From Bacteroidaceae bacterium (GTDB lineage Bacteria > Bacteroidota > Bacteroidia > Bacteroidales > Bacteroidaceae): 64,000 bases of DNA. Each line of letters begins with the position of its first letter. Position 1 is the first letter of the stretch. Below the pieces are notes generated by a model. That model ran no database searches. It was given only the letters and a program-made list of their open reading frames with translations, and had not been told where the DNA came from. The stretch is from assembly GCA_017542145.1 (NCBI GenBank), contig JAFXXQ010000028.1:28607-92606 (forward strand), in the 5' to 3' direction. Positions 36,352 to 47,166 of this stretch are shown piece by piece. Both the position numbers and the translations under genes were made by a program.

Positions 36352-37224
36352 ATGACAAGAAAAGCAGACCATCTCCTTGCCGGCATCGAAAACCCTTCCT
36401 CTATAGTAAATGCGGGCGACGAGTTCATCATTCTGGACGATCCCACGCTGTTGCCCTACAATCTCTATCCATATAGGAATGACGGCGTCATAGCCACCTT
36501 CTGCGAGAAAGGCTATGCCTGCGGCAAGGTGAACCTGCGCGAATACAGGGTTGAAGCAAACGGTCTCATACTGATTCTTCCACGACAGATCATCAGCAGC
36601 AGCGAAGTAAGCCCTGATTTTAAGGGGAAGGTGATGCTGATCTCTGAGCGCTTTGCCGACAGCATCCCTCTCGGCGCCATGCTGTCGTTGACCAGGAGCG
36701 TCGAGCACAAGCCCTATTATGTATTTTCAAGCGAGGCCGCCGATGCTTTCAAGAGCTATATCGGGCTATGCAAGAACATGATGCAGATGAGCGGGAATTT
36801 CGATGTCATGGAGGTGTTGCAACTGATTTCAAAAGCATTCTTCATCGCGATGAAAGAATATCTGGCCCAGCAGGTCTCACCCGGAAAGCCGGCGAGCAGC
36901 AGTCAGGAGGAGATTGTGGAGTCCTTCCTGAATCTCGTGGAAATGGGCTATCGCCATCATCGCAATCTGGACTACTATGCCGACAAAATGTGCAAGAGCA
37001 CCAAATACCTGTCGAGAGTCGTGGCTGAATCCACGGGACGAAAAGCGTCGGAGTGGATTGAACGGTGCGTCATCATGGATGCCAAGGCACAGCTGGTTTC
37101 TTCAAGAAAACGAATAGCCGAAATCAGCGACGACCTCGGCTTTCCCTCTCAGTCTTTTTTCGGAAAGTACTTCAAGCGGGTCACAGGTCTTTCGCCAAGG
37201 CCCTATCGCGAAGCGAACGAATGA
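36352..37224 (+). CDS. AraC-family transcriptional regulator
   Basis: 290 residues. The N-terminal 170 residues form a sensory cupin-like region without recognised ligand. The C-terminal 100 residues carry two helix-turn-helix motifs (LDYYADKMCKSTKYLSRVV and RIAEISDDLGFPSQSFFGKYFKR) with the ending TGLSPRPYR typical of AraC proteins. It may control the divergently transcribed BspA-like lipoprotein gene or itself; this is from position only. Confidence 0.88.
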   Translation: MTRKADHLLAGIENPSSIVNAGDEFIILDDPTLLPYNLYPYRNDGVIATFCEKGYACGKVNLREYRVEANGLILILPRQIISSSEVSPDFKGKVMLISERFADSIPLGAMLSLTRSVEHKPYYVFSSEAADAFKSYIGLCKNMMQMSGNFDVMEVLQLISKAFFIAMKEYLAQQVSPGKPASSSQEEIVESFLNLVEMGYRHHRNLDYYADKMCKSTKYLSRVVAESTGRKASEWIERCVIMDAKAQLVSSRKRIAEISDDLGFPSQSFFGKYFKRVTGLSPRPYREANE

Positions 37225-37508
37225 TCCCAACAGCTGCAAGCAAGTAGGGACATAGAAGCTGCTTAAATCGGCGCCTCCATTCGTTGCCTATATTATTGCC
37301 ACATCAAAGTATATTTATAAACAACGCCCGTGTTTATATAAACGCCGCCCCTGTTTATAAACCGTGTCAAACGCTGGAAAAAACGTTGCTTTAACGCCAG
37401 ATTCGCTAAAGCTCATTATTATAGACTATCTGCAAATACTCCCCAAAGCACACTACGCAGAAACTTCAGGGTATTTGCGGATTATCAGCTTTTTTCTAAC
37501 GTTCGTCC
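37225..37508. other. Intergenic region with TTTATAAAC repeats and a hairpin
   Basis: No gene. Three imperfect units of about 20 bp containing TTTATA(TA)AAC and CGCC lie at 37313-37365, followed by GTCAAACGCTGG, a sequence also found in the 21-bp array at 50349. A hairpin GCAAATAC/GTATTTGC (about 37432-37480) precedes a T-run and may terminate the AraC gene. Confidence 0.5.
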
Positions 37509-39566
37509 TCAGCAGACTTCGCTGCCGGGCTTCAGCTCGTGCTCGAGAGTGGTGAGGGAGAGGTTGCCATCGACATCGACGGCGCTGAGCAGCATGCCCT
37601 GGCTCTCGATGCCGCGAATCTTACGGGGAGCGAGATTGGCAATGAACAGCACCTGTTTGCCCACGAGGTCCTCGGGCTTATAGTATTGGGCAATGCCGCT
37701 GAGGATGGTGCGGTTGTCGAGTCCGTCGGCAATAGTGAACTGCAGGAGTTTGTCGGCCTTTGGCACGCGCTGGCAGTCGAGGACCGTGCCCACACGAATA
37801 TCCATTTTGGCAAAATCCTCGATGGAAACGGGGGTTTTTACAGGATTGGCACGATAGTTCTGTTCTTTGTTGGCACGCTTCGTGTCAAGGAGTTTCTGCA
37901 CCTGGGCGTCAATGACGTCGTCGTCGATTTTCTCAAACAGCAGTTCGGCTTTGCCCAGCGTGTGTCCTTCGGGCAGCAAGTCGGTGCTGCCGAGATCGTC
38001 CCAACGGAAGCTCTCCATACCCAGCATGTCGCGCAGCTTCCTGCTGCTGAAGGGAAGGAACGGCTCGAAGGCAATGGCGAGGTTGGCAGCCAGCTGGAGG
38101 GCGAGGTTGAGGATGGTGCCCACTCGGGCCATATCGGTCTTCGCCAGCTTCCACGGCTCGGTGTCAGCCAGATACTTATTGCCGATGCGGGCGAGGTTCA
38201 TGGCCTCCTTCTGTGCTTCGCGGAACTTGAAGCCGTCGAGCAGCTTTTCGACCTCGGCCTTCACGCCGACAAACTCCGCGACGGTCTGACGGTCGTAGTC
38301 CGTCCACTCGCCACGCACAGGCACACGCTCTTCGAAGTATTTCTGCGTCAGCACCAGGGCACGGTTGACGAAGTTGCCGTAGATGGCAACGAGCTCGTTG
38401 TTGTTGCGTGCCTGGAAGTCTTTCCACGTGAAGTTATTATCCTTCGTCTCAGGTGCATTGGCAGTAAGCACATAGCGCAGCACATCTTGCTTCCCGGGGA
38501 AATCAACGAGGTACTCGTTAAGCCAGACTGCCCAGTTGCGCGAGGTGCTGATTTTGTCGTCCTCAAGGTTCAGAAACTCGTTGGAGGGGACGTTGTCGGG
38601 CAGTATGTAGCTGCCCTCGGCCTTCAGCATGGAGGGGAAGACGATGCAATGGAACACGATGTTGTCCTTGCCGATGAAGTGGATGAGGCGCGTCTCAGGG
38701 TCTTTCCACCACGTCTCCCAGCTGCCCAGTTCGGGATGGGCATCGCAGAGTTCCTTCGTGTTAGAGATGTAGCCGATAGGGGCATCGAACCAGACATAGA
38801 GCACCTTGCCTTCGGCGCCCTCGACGGGCACGGGGATACCCCAGTCGAGGTCGCGCGTGACGGCACGGGGATGCAGGCCACCGTCAAGCCAGCTCTTGCA
38901 CTGGCCATAGACGTTCGGGCGCCACTCCTTGTGCTCCTCCAGAATCCACTGCTCCAGCCAAGGCTGATACTGGTCGAGCGGCAGATACCAGTGAGAGGTT
39001 TTACGCTTGACAAGCGGATTGCCTGTGAGGGCGTTGCGGGGGTTGATGAGCTCCTCAGGCGAGAGGGTGCTACCGCACTTCTCACATTGGTCGCCATAGG
39101 CTCCTTCGGAATGGCAACGGGGGCATTCACCCACGATGTTACGGTCGGTAAGGAATTGATGAGCCTCTTCATCGTAAAACTGCTCACTCTCCATCTCGAC
39201 GAACTTACCGTCGTCGTAAAGCTTGCGGAAGAAGTTGCTCGCTAACTTATGATGAGTGGGGCTGGTGGTGCGGCTATAGACGTCGAATGAGATGCCGAAG
39301 CCCTCGAACGATTCCTTAATGAGCTTATGATAACGGTCAACCACGTCCTGTGGCGTGCAGCCTTCTCTCTTGGCGCGGATAGTGACAGGCACGCCATGCT
39401 CGTCGCTACCGCCGATGAAAAGGACATTTTCACCCTTCAGACGCAGGTAGCGGACATAGATGTCGGCCGGAACATAAACTCCAGCCAGATGACCGATGTG
39501 GACGGGACCGTTGGCATAAGGCAGAGCCGACGTCACCAAAGTTCTCTTGAATTTCTTTTCTTCCAT
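37509..39566 (-). CDS. metG: Methionyl-tRNA synthetase
   Basis: 685 residues. HIGH-type motif [10 protein letters not shown], zinc-knuckle cysteines in [17 protein letters not shown], and a KMSKS equivalent KISTSRNW. The C-terminal 110 residues ([16 protein letters not shown] ... [14 protein letters not shown]) are the OB-fold tRNA-binding dimerisation domain found in many bacterial MetRS. It charges tRNA-Met with methionine. Single gene after comM. Confidence 0.97.
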   Translation of the reverse strand: MEEKKFKRTLVTSALPYANGPVHIGHLAGVYVPADIYVRYLRLKGENVLFIGGSDEHGVPVTIRAKREGCTPQDVVDRYHKLIKESFEGFGISFDVYSRTTSPTHHKLASNFFRKLYDDGKFVEMESEQFYDEEAHQFLTDRNIVGECPRCHSEGAYGDQCEKCGSTLSPEELINPRNALTGNPLVKRKTSHWYLPLDQYQPWLEQWILEEHKEWRPNVYGQCKSWLDGGLHPRAVTRDLDWGIPVPVEGAEGKVLYVWFDAPIGYISNTKELCDAHPELGSWETWWKDPETRLIHFIGKDNIVFHCIVFPSMLKAEGSYILPDNVPSNEFLNLEDDKISTSRNWAVWLNEYLVDFPGKQDVLRYVLTANAPETKDNNFTWKDFQARNNNELVAIYGNFVNRALVLTQKYFEERVPVRGEWTDYDRQTVAEFVGVKAEVEKLLDGFKFREAQKEAMNLARIGNKYLADTEPWKLAKTDMARVGTILNLALQLAANLAIAFEPFLPFSSRKLRDMLGMESFRWDDLGSTDLLPEGHTLGKAELLFEKIDDDVIDAQVQKLLDTKRANKEQNYRANPVKTPVSIEDFAKMDIRVGTVLDCQRVPKADKLLQFTIADGLDNRTILSGIAQYYKPEDLVGKQVLFIANLAPRKIRGIESQGMLLSAVDVDGNLSLTTLEHELKPGSEVC

Positions 39567-39633
39567 ATTCGTTTATTCTCGTTGTTTTATGATCTTTTTG
39601 CTTTTTCTCCGATGAAATGGGCTTTTCCTGCTA

Positions 39634-41172
39634 TCAACTTACCCAGTTTTCCCTGTCAAGGCTGCGATAGCCAATGGCCTCGCCGATATGGTCGGAGGTT
39701 ATCTGTTCACAGCCCTCAAGGTCAGCAATGGTACGCGCGACCTTAAGGATGCGGTCATAAGCACGGGCGGAAAGGTTTAGACGCTCCATGGCCAACCGCA
39801 GTATGCGAATGCCCTCTTCATCAGGCACAGCGTATTTCTCCAACAGCTGTCTCGTCATCTGAGCATTGCAATGTACACCTTTCTCGCCTTGGAAACGCTC
39901 ACTCTGTCTTTCGCGGGCCCGAATAACCCGTTCACGGATAACGGCGCTTGATTCGGTCCGTCCTCTTTCGGAGAGTTTCTCGAACGGCACAGGCGTTATT
40001 TCCACCTGCAGATCGAATCTATCCAGTAAAGGACCGCTTATCTTCCCTAAATAGCGCTGCACCTGCGTAGGAGAACAGATGCATGGGCGTGTGGGATGGG
40101 TATAATAGCCGCAAGGACAGGGATTCATGGAGGCTACCATCATGAAGTTGGCCGGATAGTCGATGGTGTATTTGGCACGGCTTACGGTGATGTGGCGATC
40201 TTCCAGAGGCTGTCGTAATAGTTCAAGGATATGACGTGGGAACTCAGGAAATTCATCACAAAAAAGTACACCATTGTGTGCAAGGCTAATCTCTCCAGGC
40301 TGGGGATTCGATCCTCCGCCGACAAGTGCCACAGAGGAAATTGTGTGATGGGGCGAGCGGAAAGGACGTATAGCAATAAGCGATGCGTTGCTTCCCAGTT
40401 TACCGGCAACGGAATGTATCTTCGTCGTTTCCAGACTTTCTGCCAGCGAAAGAGGCGGCAGAATGGAAGGAAGGCGCTTTGCCATCATGGACTTTCCAGA
40501 GCCTGGAGGGCCGATGAGAATGATATTGTGTGAGCCACTGGCAGCGACTTCAAAGGCACGCTTTGCACGCTGTTGCCCTTTTACATCCGCAAAATCATAG
40601 GGGAAATCAGACTGATGGGCATAAAATTCCGCACGCGTATCCACAATGGTTTCTTCCAGTTCCTCCTCGCCATTGAAGAAGCGTACAACCTGCATCATAT
40701 TGTCCACACCATAGACTCTTAGCTTATTGACTACGGCTGCCTCTCGCGCATTCTGACGGGGAAGGATAAAACCGTCGTAGCCCAGTTCACGAGCTTTAAT
40801 GGCAATGGGGAGGGAACCTTTGATGGGCATCAACGCTCCGTCAAGCCCCATCTCACCCATGATAACATAACGTTCGAGGCGCTGTGTGTTCACCTGTCCA
40901 TCAGCAGCCAGAATACCAATAGCGAGAGGAAGGTCGTAGGCAGAGCCTTCTTTACGGATGTCCGCAGGAGCCATATTAACCACCACCTGCGAATGGGGGA
41001 AACGCAATCCATTGTGCTGCACCGCAGAGACTATTCGCTCATGGCTCTCCTTGACGGCCACATCAGGTAACCCAACCAAGAAAAACTGCACGCCACGCGT
41101 AATGTTCACCTCAATGGTGACTATTGTGGCATCAACACCCTGCAAAGCAGCACCAAAGACTTTAACTAACAC
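39634..41172 (-). CDS. comM: YifB/ComM-family Mg-chelatase-like AAA+ ATPase
   Basis: 512 residues, GTG start at 41172 (LVKVFGAALQG follows). N-terminal Lon-protease-like domain (about 20-170), Walker A GPPGSGKSMMAKRLPSILPP, Walker B-like VLFCDEFPEF, and a C-terminal domain with LSARAYDRILKVARTIADLEG. In other bacteria ComM is a hexameric helicase that promotes branch migration in natural transformation; its role here is unknown. The next minus-strand gene upstream ends 48 bp away. Confidence 0.93.
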   Translation of the reverse strand: MLVKVFGAALQGVDATIVTIEVNITRGVQFFLVGLPDVAVKESHERIVSAVQHNGLRFPHSQVVVNMAPADIRKEGSAYDLPLAIGILAADGQVNTQRLERYVIMGEMGLDGALMPIKGSLPIAIKARELGYDGFILPRQNAREAAVVNKLRVYGVDNMMQVVRFFNGEEELEETIVDTRAEFYAHQSDFPYDFADVKGQQRAKRAFEVAASGSHNIILIGPPGSGKSMMAKRLPSILPPLSLAESLETTKIHSVAGKLGSNASLIAIRPFRSPHHTISSVALVGGGSNPQPGEISLAHNGVLFCDEFPEFPRHILELLRQPLEDRHITVSRAKYTIDYPANFMMVASMNPCPCGYYTHPTRPCICSPTQVQRYLGKISGPLLDRFDLQVEITPVPFEKLSERGRTESSAVIRERVIRARERQSERFQGEKGVHCNAQMTRQLLEKYAVPDEEGIRILRLAMERLNLSARAYDRILKVARTIADLEGCEQITSDHIGEAIGYRSLDRENWVS

Positions 41173-41220
41173 TCTGAACTATCTATGATTCACTATTAAT
41201 TGTTTGATGTAGCAAATGGT

Positions 41221-42723
41221 TTATTTATTCATCGCCAGCAGCTCTTCGATGTACTGACGAGAGTTGCTAAGACGCGGGACCTTATGCTGCCCGCCCAATT
41301 TACCTTTTGACTTCAGCCAGTCGTGGAAAAGGTCTTGACGAGCAGGAATAACCTCCAAATGCTGCAAAGTGATATTCTTATAGCGCTTGGCTTCGTAATC
41401 TGAGTTACACTCCTGTAACGCCTTATCAAGGATTTCTTCAAATTTGCCCATTTCATCGGGCATTTTGTTGAATTCGATAAGCCATTGATGACGACATTTA
41501 GCATCGCCATCCATAAAGACAGGTGCTGCCGTATATTCCTTTACCTGAGCTCCTGTCGCCTCACAAGCCTTTAGTAATCCCTTCTCTGCATTGTCCACAA
41601 CCAATTCTTCCCCAAAGGCATTAATAAAATGTTTGGTACGTCCAGTAATGACAAATTTGTACGGATCCTTCTGTGTAAAGCGCACCGTGTCGCCAATGAT
41701 ATAGCGCCACAGTCCACACGATGTACTGATGACCATCGCATAGTTTTTCCCCACTTCAACGTCCCAAAGAGGAACAATGGTCGGGCTGTCCGAATCGAAC
41801 TCGTTCATCGGAATGAATTCGTAGAAAACGCCATAGTCGATCATCAACAACATGGCAAGGTCGCCAGGCTCACTCTGAATACCGAAGAATCCCTCGCTGG
41901 CATTATACGTCTCCATATAATGCATGTTAGGGCTGGGAATAAGCTGCTTGTACTGATTGAAATACGGTGTAAAGGCCACTCCTCCATGGAAGAAAACCTC
42001 AAGGTTAGGCCACACTTCGCTGATGTTCTGCTTTCCCGTAATTTCCAAAATATGCTTCAGCACAGCCATCATCCATGAAGGAACGCCTGAAAGGTTTGTC
42101 ACATTCACGTCCTTTACGGCCTGCGCAATCCGTTCCATCTTTTCCTCAAAGTCGCTCAAAAGAGCAATCTCCTTGTTAGGTACACGCAACAGATTGACAA
42201 ACGGATTGACATTCTCAATCAGAATGGCACTAAGGTCACCCACTAAACTGTGAGGGAGGTTATAGTTTGGAGCATGGCTACCTCCGAGAATAAGCGCTTT
42301 GCCATCCATTAGGTTACTATTGGGATTATTGTGGAGATACAAAGCAACCACATCTGTGCCTCCCCGATAATGCGTGTCTGAAAGCCCTTCGCTGGAAACA
42401 GGAATAAATTTACTCTTGTCGTTTGTCGTACCGGAGGACTTTGCGTACCATTTCACTTGTCCAGGCCAAAGGATGTCCTTCTCGCCGTGACGCATTCTTT
42501 CAATATACTCCTTCAATCCCTCATAGTCGTTGACAGGAACCTCACGGGCAAAGTCTTCGTATCGCTCAATGCATTGGTAGTGGTTTTTCTTCCCCCACTC
42601 CGTTCTCTCAGCCTTGCCGACAAGCGACATCAAGACCTTATGCTGGATTGCCTCAGCATTATCATATTCATTGATTTTCTGAACTCTGGGAGATAGAACA
42701 AGTCGAACTATTGCTGTCTGCAT
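41221..42723 (-). CDS. GH3 auxin-responsive-promoter family protein (acyl-adenylating)
   Basis: 500 residues from the ATG at 42723 (MQTAIVRLVLSPRVQKI). This start is favoured over one 28 codons upstream because a promoter (42748-42755) lies between them. The GH3 fold of the ANL superfamily is evident: WYAKSSGTTNDKSKFIPVS, YNASEGFFGIQ and VITGRTKHFINAFGEELVVDN. Plant members conjugate amino acids to hormones; the bacterial substrate is unknown. It is common in Bacteroidetes. Confidence 0.9.
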   Translation of the reverse strand: MQTAIVRLVLSPRVQKINEYDNAEAIQHKVLMSLVGKAERTEWGKKNHYQCIERYEDFAREVPVNDYEGLKEYIERMRHGEKDILWPGQVKWYAKSSGTTNDKSKFIPVSSEGLSDTHYRGGTDVVALYLHNNPNSNLMDGKALILGGSHAPNYNLPHSLVGDLSAILIENVNPFVNLLRVPNKEIALLSDFEEKMERIAQAVKDVNVTNLSGVPSWMMAVLKHILEITGKQNISEVWPNLEVFFHGGVAFTPYFNQYKQLIPSPNMHYMETYNASEGFFGIQSEPGDLAMLLMIDYGVFYEFIPMNEFDSDSPTIVPLWDVEVGKNYAMVISTSCGLWRYIIGDTVRFTQKDPYKFVITGRTKHFINAFGEELVVDNAEKGLLKACEATGAQVKEYTAAPVFMDGDAKCRHQWLIEFNKMPDEMGKFEEILDKALQECNSDYEAKRYKNITLQHLEVIPARQDLFHDWLKSKGKLGGQHKVPRLSNSRQYIEELLAMNK

Positions 42724-42747
42724 CGTGAAAAAACTGAAATTAGCTGT

Positions 42748-42779
42748 CAAAGGTACGGCAAACCGAGCGAAAAGCCAAG
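42748..42779 (-). promoter_or_regulatory. Promoter for the GH3-family gene
   Basis: TACCTTTG (42755-42748) with a CTTG element 20 bp further upstream. It supports the start codon at 42723. Confidence 0.65.
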
Positions 42780-42821
42780 CATTCAGACGTTTTTTTGCAA
42801 AAGGCAAAGCGAAAAGGATTC

Positions 42822-42856
42822 AAAAAAGGGATGCTGCTATTAGCTGCACCCCTTTG
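42822..42856 (-). terminator. Strong terminator of the giant secreted-protein gene
   Basis: On the minus strand AAAGGGG...GC around GCTAATAGC pairs with GC...CCCTTT and is followed by more T residues. It lies 23 bp after the stop. Confidence 0.8.
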
Positions 42857-42878
42857 GATTATCCGTAGAAACGCGTTA

Positions 42879-45800
42879 TTACTTCACCAGAATCTTTTTG
42901 CCATTGACGATGTTGATACCCTTCTGGAGAGTGGTGAGACGCTGGCCTGCGAGGTTGTAGATAACAACTCCTGCACGCTCCGTTTCAACCACATCCAACT
43001 TACTGGGCAGCAATTCGCTGTTCTTGCCGTGGAAACTAAGCGTCCAGTTGTCGGCAGCAATCCAGTTCGCATTGGTGTCCGTAGCACGGATACCAATCTT
43101 CACATCCGTACCTGCCTTCTTCTTGAACACCAAGTCGAAGTGCTCCGGAGTACCGTTACCAGTGAAGAGATCCACAGCATCGAAGGCGCCATTCTCCTCC
43201 TCGCAGAAGAGCTGTACACCTGTTACCTCGGCTGATTCGTCCATCTGATTGCTTGAGATAGCATCGACACCAAGCACATAAGTTCCTTCTGGCAAGAAGT
43301 TGATGATCTGGAAGACATCACCATTGCCGAGAGCTTCGCCGTTGCGCCAAACCTCGATGAATTGGCTGATGTCTGCGCCGCCAGAATAGCTGGCGCTCTG
43401 ATATCCAGCATTGGTTCTGTCCACGACAGAAATACTCCAGCCGTCGGCATTCTCCTCGTCGAAGGTGGGATTGACAATCCAATCCGTGAAGTCAACAGGA
43501 TTTTCATCCGTCGGGTCAACAGCAGGCACACGCAAAGCAGCAATAGCAGCATTGATAGCATACACCTTAGCATCTATCTCATTATCGTCGTATGCACCCT
43601 TATTCATACCATCCGACAGCTCCTCATAGAGAGCGACAGCAGCATTGCTAGCCTCCTCTGAAGCAGAATAGCTATATTGGTCAGCAGCGCTGAGCAGCGA
43701 ATAGAGAGCATCGTTCAGCTTGCTATAAGCCAAGATAGATGCATTGGCTTTGGCAATGGCAGCGTTCAGACCCGTAAGAGCGGCAAACATTGCATCAGCA
43801 TTGCCCGCCGTACCTGCAGCATCGATAGCACTCTCAAGGCCATTGTGAGCGTCAGCGCTCATGGACTGATCAGCATCGAGGAGAGCCTGAGCCTTATCCG
43901 CATAGACGGGCAGAATCTCTGACAAGGCTTCTTCGTCCTTACCAGCATAGATAAGTTTGAAGTTCGTCCAGAGGCACCATGAGCGCATGACGCTGGTGGC
44001 GACGGTCTTACGGATACCAATACGCATCTGGCCTCCCTCGACAAGGCCATAAACGGTTTGCTTATAACGGTCTGACTCAAAAGCGGTAGAAGCACCATTC
44101 ATAGAGTTGGGCACGTAGCCTGTAGCACCCTGCCAGTTGGTAATCTGGGCATCGCCCTCACCAACAGCAGAATCTGTAAAATTGGCAGCATCGCCACCGA
44201 TATTCTGCACAGGCGTGGTGAAGTCGTTCATATAAAGCTCAGCATAGATTTCCTCGGAACCATCATACTGGCCGTTGTCACCAACGCGATAGAAAGCGTT
44301 GAGCTCAAGTTTATAGATGCCATCGGGAGCGATAACGGTCTGCCAAACATCCCAAGTGAAGTCACCGACAGCGGAACCCCAGCCGGCATAGACCTCAGCG
44401 CAGGGGAACGACTTGAGACCGCCAGTCACAGCGTGAGTAGCAACTGAAACATTGTCCTGCAAATCCCATGTCCAGCCCTTACCGTCTGCCTCTGTGAAAC
44501 CAGGATTGATGAGCAGGTTCGTGCAGTCGTCACCAGGCTTAAGGCTGTTGGCAATAGCTGCCTGATGAAGGGCTTCCAGCCATTCCAATTCAGCCCGAAT
44601 GCCTTCGGTATCAAGCGTACAGTTGTTGATGATGTAGTCGTAGGAACCATTTGGCATTTCGTCGTAGGGCTCCATTTCGTTGCCGTCCATCACATAGTCC
44701 ATGAGAGTATAGCCCTCTTCGCAGACGTATTCGTTGTCGTCCAACTCGGTACGAAGTTCGGCCACCTTATCCATATAAGCCTTGTAGGCAGCCACATTGG
44801 CAGCGATAGCCTCGGCAGCAGGAGTAATCTGTGCAAGAGCTTCCATGATTTCATCACGCGATGAGGCATTCTTGGCGGCCTCAAGGACAGCCTGATACTG
44901 CTCTTTCAAATCGCTTGAGCAGACAAGTGTCTCAAAATCGTACTGCGGAGCTGTAGCAATGATACCTTCCATCCACATCTTATAGGCTTCGATGGAATTA
45001 CCATAGAACTCAAGGCTGAAGTTATCGAAAAGGCTCCAATCGGTACTAATGTGTGTACTCTTCCTGACGCCGATGCGGAGGGTTCCACTCTCCGTTACCT
45101 CGCAGAAGAGGTAGTTGTGATATTTGTCGAGAGTATTGAAGTGATAGTCGCCAGCGGCCATCGTGTTGCAGACCAGCAGCCCGTCGGCACAGCTGATTTC
45201 GTCGGCACCGCTCATGTTCTCCGTCTCAGCACCTGAAGCGAGGTGGACAATGCCTACAACGACTTCCGCGCTGTCACCATTGAGGGCATAAAGCTTGGCA
45301 TGGCGAGTGCCAAAGTCATCATCAATAAAGTTGTTGTAGTCGGTTCCTGCTGCGCCAGCACGATAATAAGCCTGAACGCCGACACGATAGATACCGGGAT
45401 GGAGGTCCTTGATATCCTGCCAGGTGTTGTAGTCCTTGTCGTAGTGCTCAGCACCGTCAGCAACCGTACCACCACGTGCGAAGGCATCGCCGCTCCATCC
45501 TGTGGTGCAGTCGCCACCCGAGAAGTTATGGTTGACAATCATATCGCTCATATCGACAGGATTATCGGGAGAAGCCTTGCCAGCCTCTGCCTCCATGATG
45601 GCCTTGATGAGGGCGTCGAGGGCTTCCTTCAGCTGTTCAGCCGTAGAATTCTCGTTGTTATAGACAGCCTCGGCATCAGCGGTGGAGACACCGGCAGCTT
45701 TACCGTCCTCTATCTTTGCGGCAAGTGCTTCGGCAGCATTGTAGGCACGAATCTTTGCCACATACACATTATAGTCTTCGCGCGAGACGGTCGTCCAGTC

Positions 45801-46382
45801 GCAATGGAACTCTCCGCTCTTTGCCAGACCCTCGCCATAGCTGGCAGGGATGTCGAAGATAACGCCCGTGCCTGTTACCTCATTCGTCTGCGTGTTCATG
45901 TACTCCGTAGCATGGCCCACATAGGCACCTGTGAAGAATTCATAGGCATGATTCCAGCTGGGGTTCATGTCAGCGCCGAAGAAGCGGAACATCTTGTCGT
46001 TTACCGTTTCAAACTCCCAGAAGTAGTTAGCCTGCGAGCCGAGGTCCACGAAGATGTCGCCCATATCGTTGTCGATAAACATGGGCATCCAATTGTTCTT
46101 CGCAATCGTGAAGTCCTTGATAATATACGTCTTGTTGTCCCATTCACCACCTTCGGGAATGTACTTTTCAACGGTAAACATCAAGCCCTCTTCGCCTACG
46201 GAAGCGTGAGTACCCCACTCGTTACCTTCGGTGAGGAAGAGCTGCGACTGGGTGTTGTAGAAGTACACCGTGTCGCCAACGACCATTTGCCGCCATTGGC
46301 CTGCCGTGATGACCGGCTTCTGCCAGGCAAACATTGCCACAGCACACAGCACCATGGCCAGAGAAGTAAAGATTCTTTTCAT
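42879..46382 (-). CDS. Giant secreted protein with repeated beta-sandwich and helical spacer regions and T9SS tail
   Basis: 1,167 residues from the ATG at 46382, which begins a signal peptide (MKRIFTSLAMVLCAVAMFA). Three carbohydrate-binding-module-like units are visible, each opening with an NxxF...GW phrase: MIVNHNFSGGDCTTGWS, NLLINPGFTEADGKGW and DWIVNPTFDEENADGWS. Between them lie Ala/Leu/Glu-rich helical spacers resembling FIVAR modules (for example around ADKAQALLDADQSM). The end (VVIYNLAGQRLTTLQKG ... NGKKILVK) is a T9SS type A-like sorting tail. No catalytic domain is recognisable. Probably a surface-attached glycan-binding protein; ligand unknown. Confidence 0.8.
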   Translation of the reverse strand: MKRIFTSLAMVLCAVAMFAWQKPVITAGQWRQMVVGDTVYFYNTQSQLFLTEGNEWGTHASVGEEGLMFTVEKYIPEGGEWDNKTYIIKDFTIAKNNWMPMFIDNDMGDIFVDLGSQANYFWEFETVNDKMFRFFGADMNPSWNHAYEFFTGAYVGHATEYMNTQTNEVTGTGVIFDIPASYGEGLAKSGEFHCDWTTVSREDYNVYVAKIRAYNAAEALAAKIEDGKAAGVSTADAEAVYNNENSTAEQLKEALDALIKAIMEAEAGKASPDNPVDMSDMIVNHNFSGGDCTTGWSGDAFARGGTVADGAEHYDKDYNTWQDIKDLHPGIYRVGVQAYYRAGAAGTDYNNFIDDDFGTRHAKLYALNGDSAEVVVGIVHLASGAETENMSGADEISCADGLLVCNTMAAGDYHFNTLDKYHNYLFCEVTESGTLRIGVRKSTHISTDWSLFDNFSLEFYGNSIEAYKMWMEGIIATAPQYDFETLVCSSDLKEQYQAVLEAAKNASSRDEIMEALAQITPAAEAIAANVAAYKAYMDKVAELRTELDDNEYVCEEGYTLMDYVMDGNEMEPYDEMPNGSYDYIINNCTLDTEGIRAELEWLEALHQAAIANSLKPGDDCTNLLINPGFTEADGKGWTWDLQDNVSVATHAVTGGLKSFPCAEVYAGWGSAVGDFTWDVWQTVIAPDGIYKLELNAFYRVGDNGQYDGSEEIYAELYMNDFTTPVQNIGGDAANFTDSAVGEGDAQITNWQGATGYVPNSMNGASTAFESDRYKQTVYGLVEGGQMRIGIRKTVATSVMRSWCLWTNFKLIYAGKDEEALSEILPVYADKAQALLDADQSMSADAHNGLESAIDAAGTAGNADAMFAALTGLNAAIAKANASILAYSKLNDALYSLLSAADQYSYSASEEASNAAVALYEELSDGMNKGAYDDNEIDAKVYAINAAIAALRVPAVDPTDENPVDFTDWIVNPTFDEENADGWSISVVDRTNAGYQSASYSGGADISQFIEVWRNGEALGNGDVFQIINFLPEGTYVLGVDAISSNQMDESAEVTGVQLFCEEENGAFDAVDLFTGNGTPEHFDLVFKKKAGTDVKIGIRATDTNANWIAADNWTLSFHGKNSELLPSKLDVVETERAGVVIYNLAGQRLTTLQKGINIVNGKKILVK

Positions 46383-46466
46383 GTTGTTTGGATTTTTTGA
46401 GTTATACATTGAGTTAATAAAATTTTTTCTATGCACAGTCCTGCTTACCATTAAGCGTTTACCCCA

Positions 46467-47144
46467 TCAATTCCTTCTCCCCATAAAGATAAGAATGTAA
46501 TAGATCAGCGTAGCCAGCGAGCTGAGGGCAGCCACGACGTAGGTGTAGGCTGCGGCGCGGAGGGCGTCCTCAGCCATACGGTGGTTGGACGGGCTGGTGA
46601 TGCCGGCATGCTGCAGCCATGCCAGAGCGCGACGACTGGCATCAATCTCCACGGGCAACGTGATGAAGCTGAACAGCGTTGTCAACGCAAACAGCACAAT
46701 GCCTGCGCCCAATATAGCAGGAAAGATATTAACCAACAGGATACCTGCAAGCAACACCCACGTCACTATCCGCGACGAAAACGATACTACGGGCACCAGC
46801 GCCGAGCGCATCTTCAGCGGGGCATATCCCTTGACATGCTGCAGCACGTGCCCGCACTCATGGGCAGCTACAGCTGCCGCAGCCACGTTGCTCTCACCAT
46901 AGACGGCCTCGCTCAGGCTCACCGTTTCCTTCGTAGGGTCGTAGTGGTCGGTTAAGGTACCGTTCACGAGATTCACCTCGACGTGCGTGATGCCGTTGTC
47001 GCTCATCATCCGTAGCGCCACGTCACGCCCCGTCATACCGCTCGGGAGTGCCTCCTTCGAGTACTTCTTGAACTTGCTCTGCAACGACGCCTGAACGACA
47101 TAGCTCAGGATGGTAATTGCAATGAAAATAATGTAAATTGCCAT
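46467..47144 (-). CDS. YugP-type neutral zinc metallopeptidase, membrane-bound
   Basis: 225 residues. A zinc site HECGH in AAVAAHECGHVLQHVKGY and about four membrane helices (1-18, 125-150, 153-175, 200-220) match the YugP family (PF04298). Substrate unknown; likely a membrane-embedded protease. It follows purA by 22 bp and probably shares its transcript. Confidence 0.9.
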   Translation of the reverse strand: MAIYIIFIAITILSYVVQASLQSKFKKYSKEALPSGMTGRDVALRMMSDNGITHVEVNLVNGTLTDHYDPTKETVSLSEAVYGESNVAAAAVAAHECGHVLQHVKGYAPLKMRSALVPVVSFSSRIVTWVLLAGILLVNIFPAILGAGIVLFALTTLFSFITLPVEIDASRRALAWLQHAGITSPSNHRMAEDALRAAAYTYVVAALSSLATLIYYILIFMGRRN

Positions 47145-47166
47145 GCTAACTTCGTTTTTCTGTTTC

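Noticed and set aside
37539..39245. A 568-codon open frame opposite metG
   Set aside because: MetG motifs on the minus strand are complete; the plus frame has none.
42724..42807. N-terminal extension of the GH3-family protein
   Set aside because: The extra 28 codons contain the TACCTTTG promoter element and do not look like protein.
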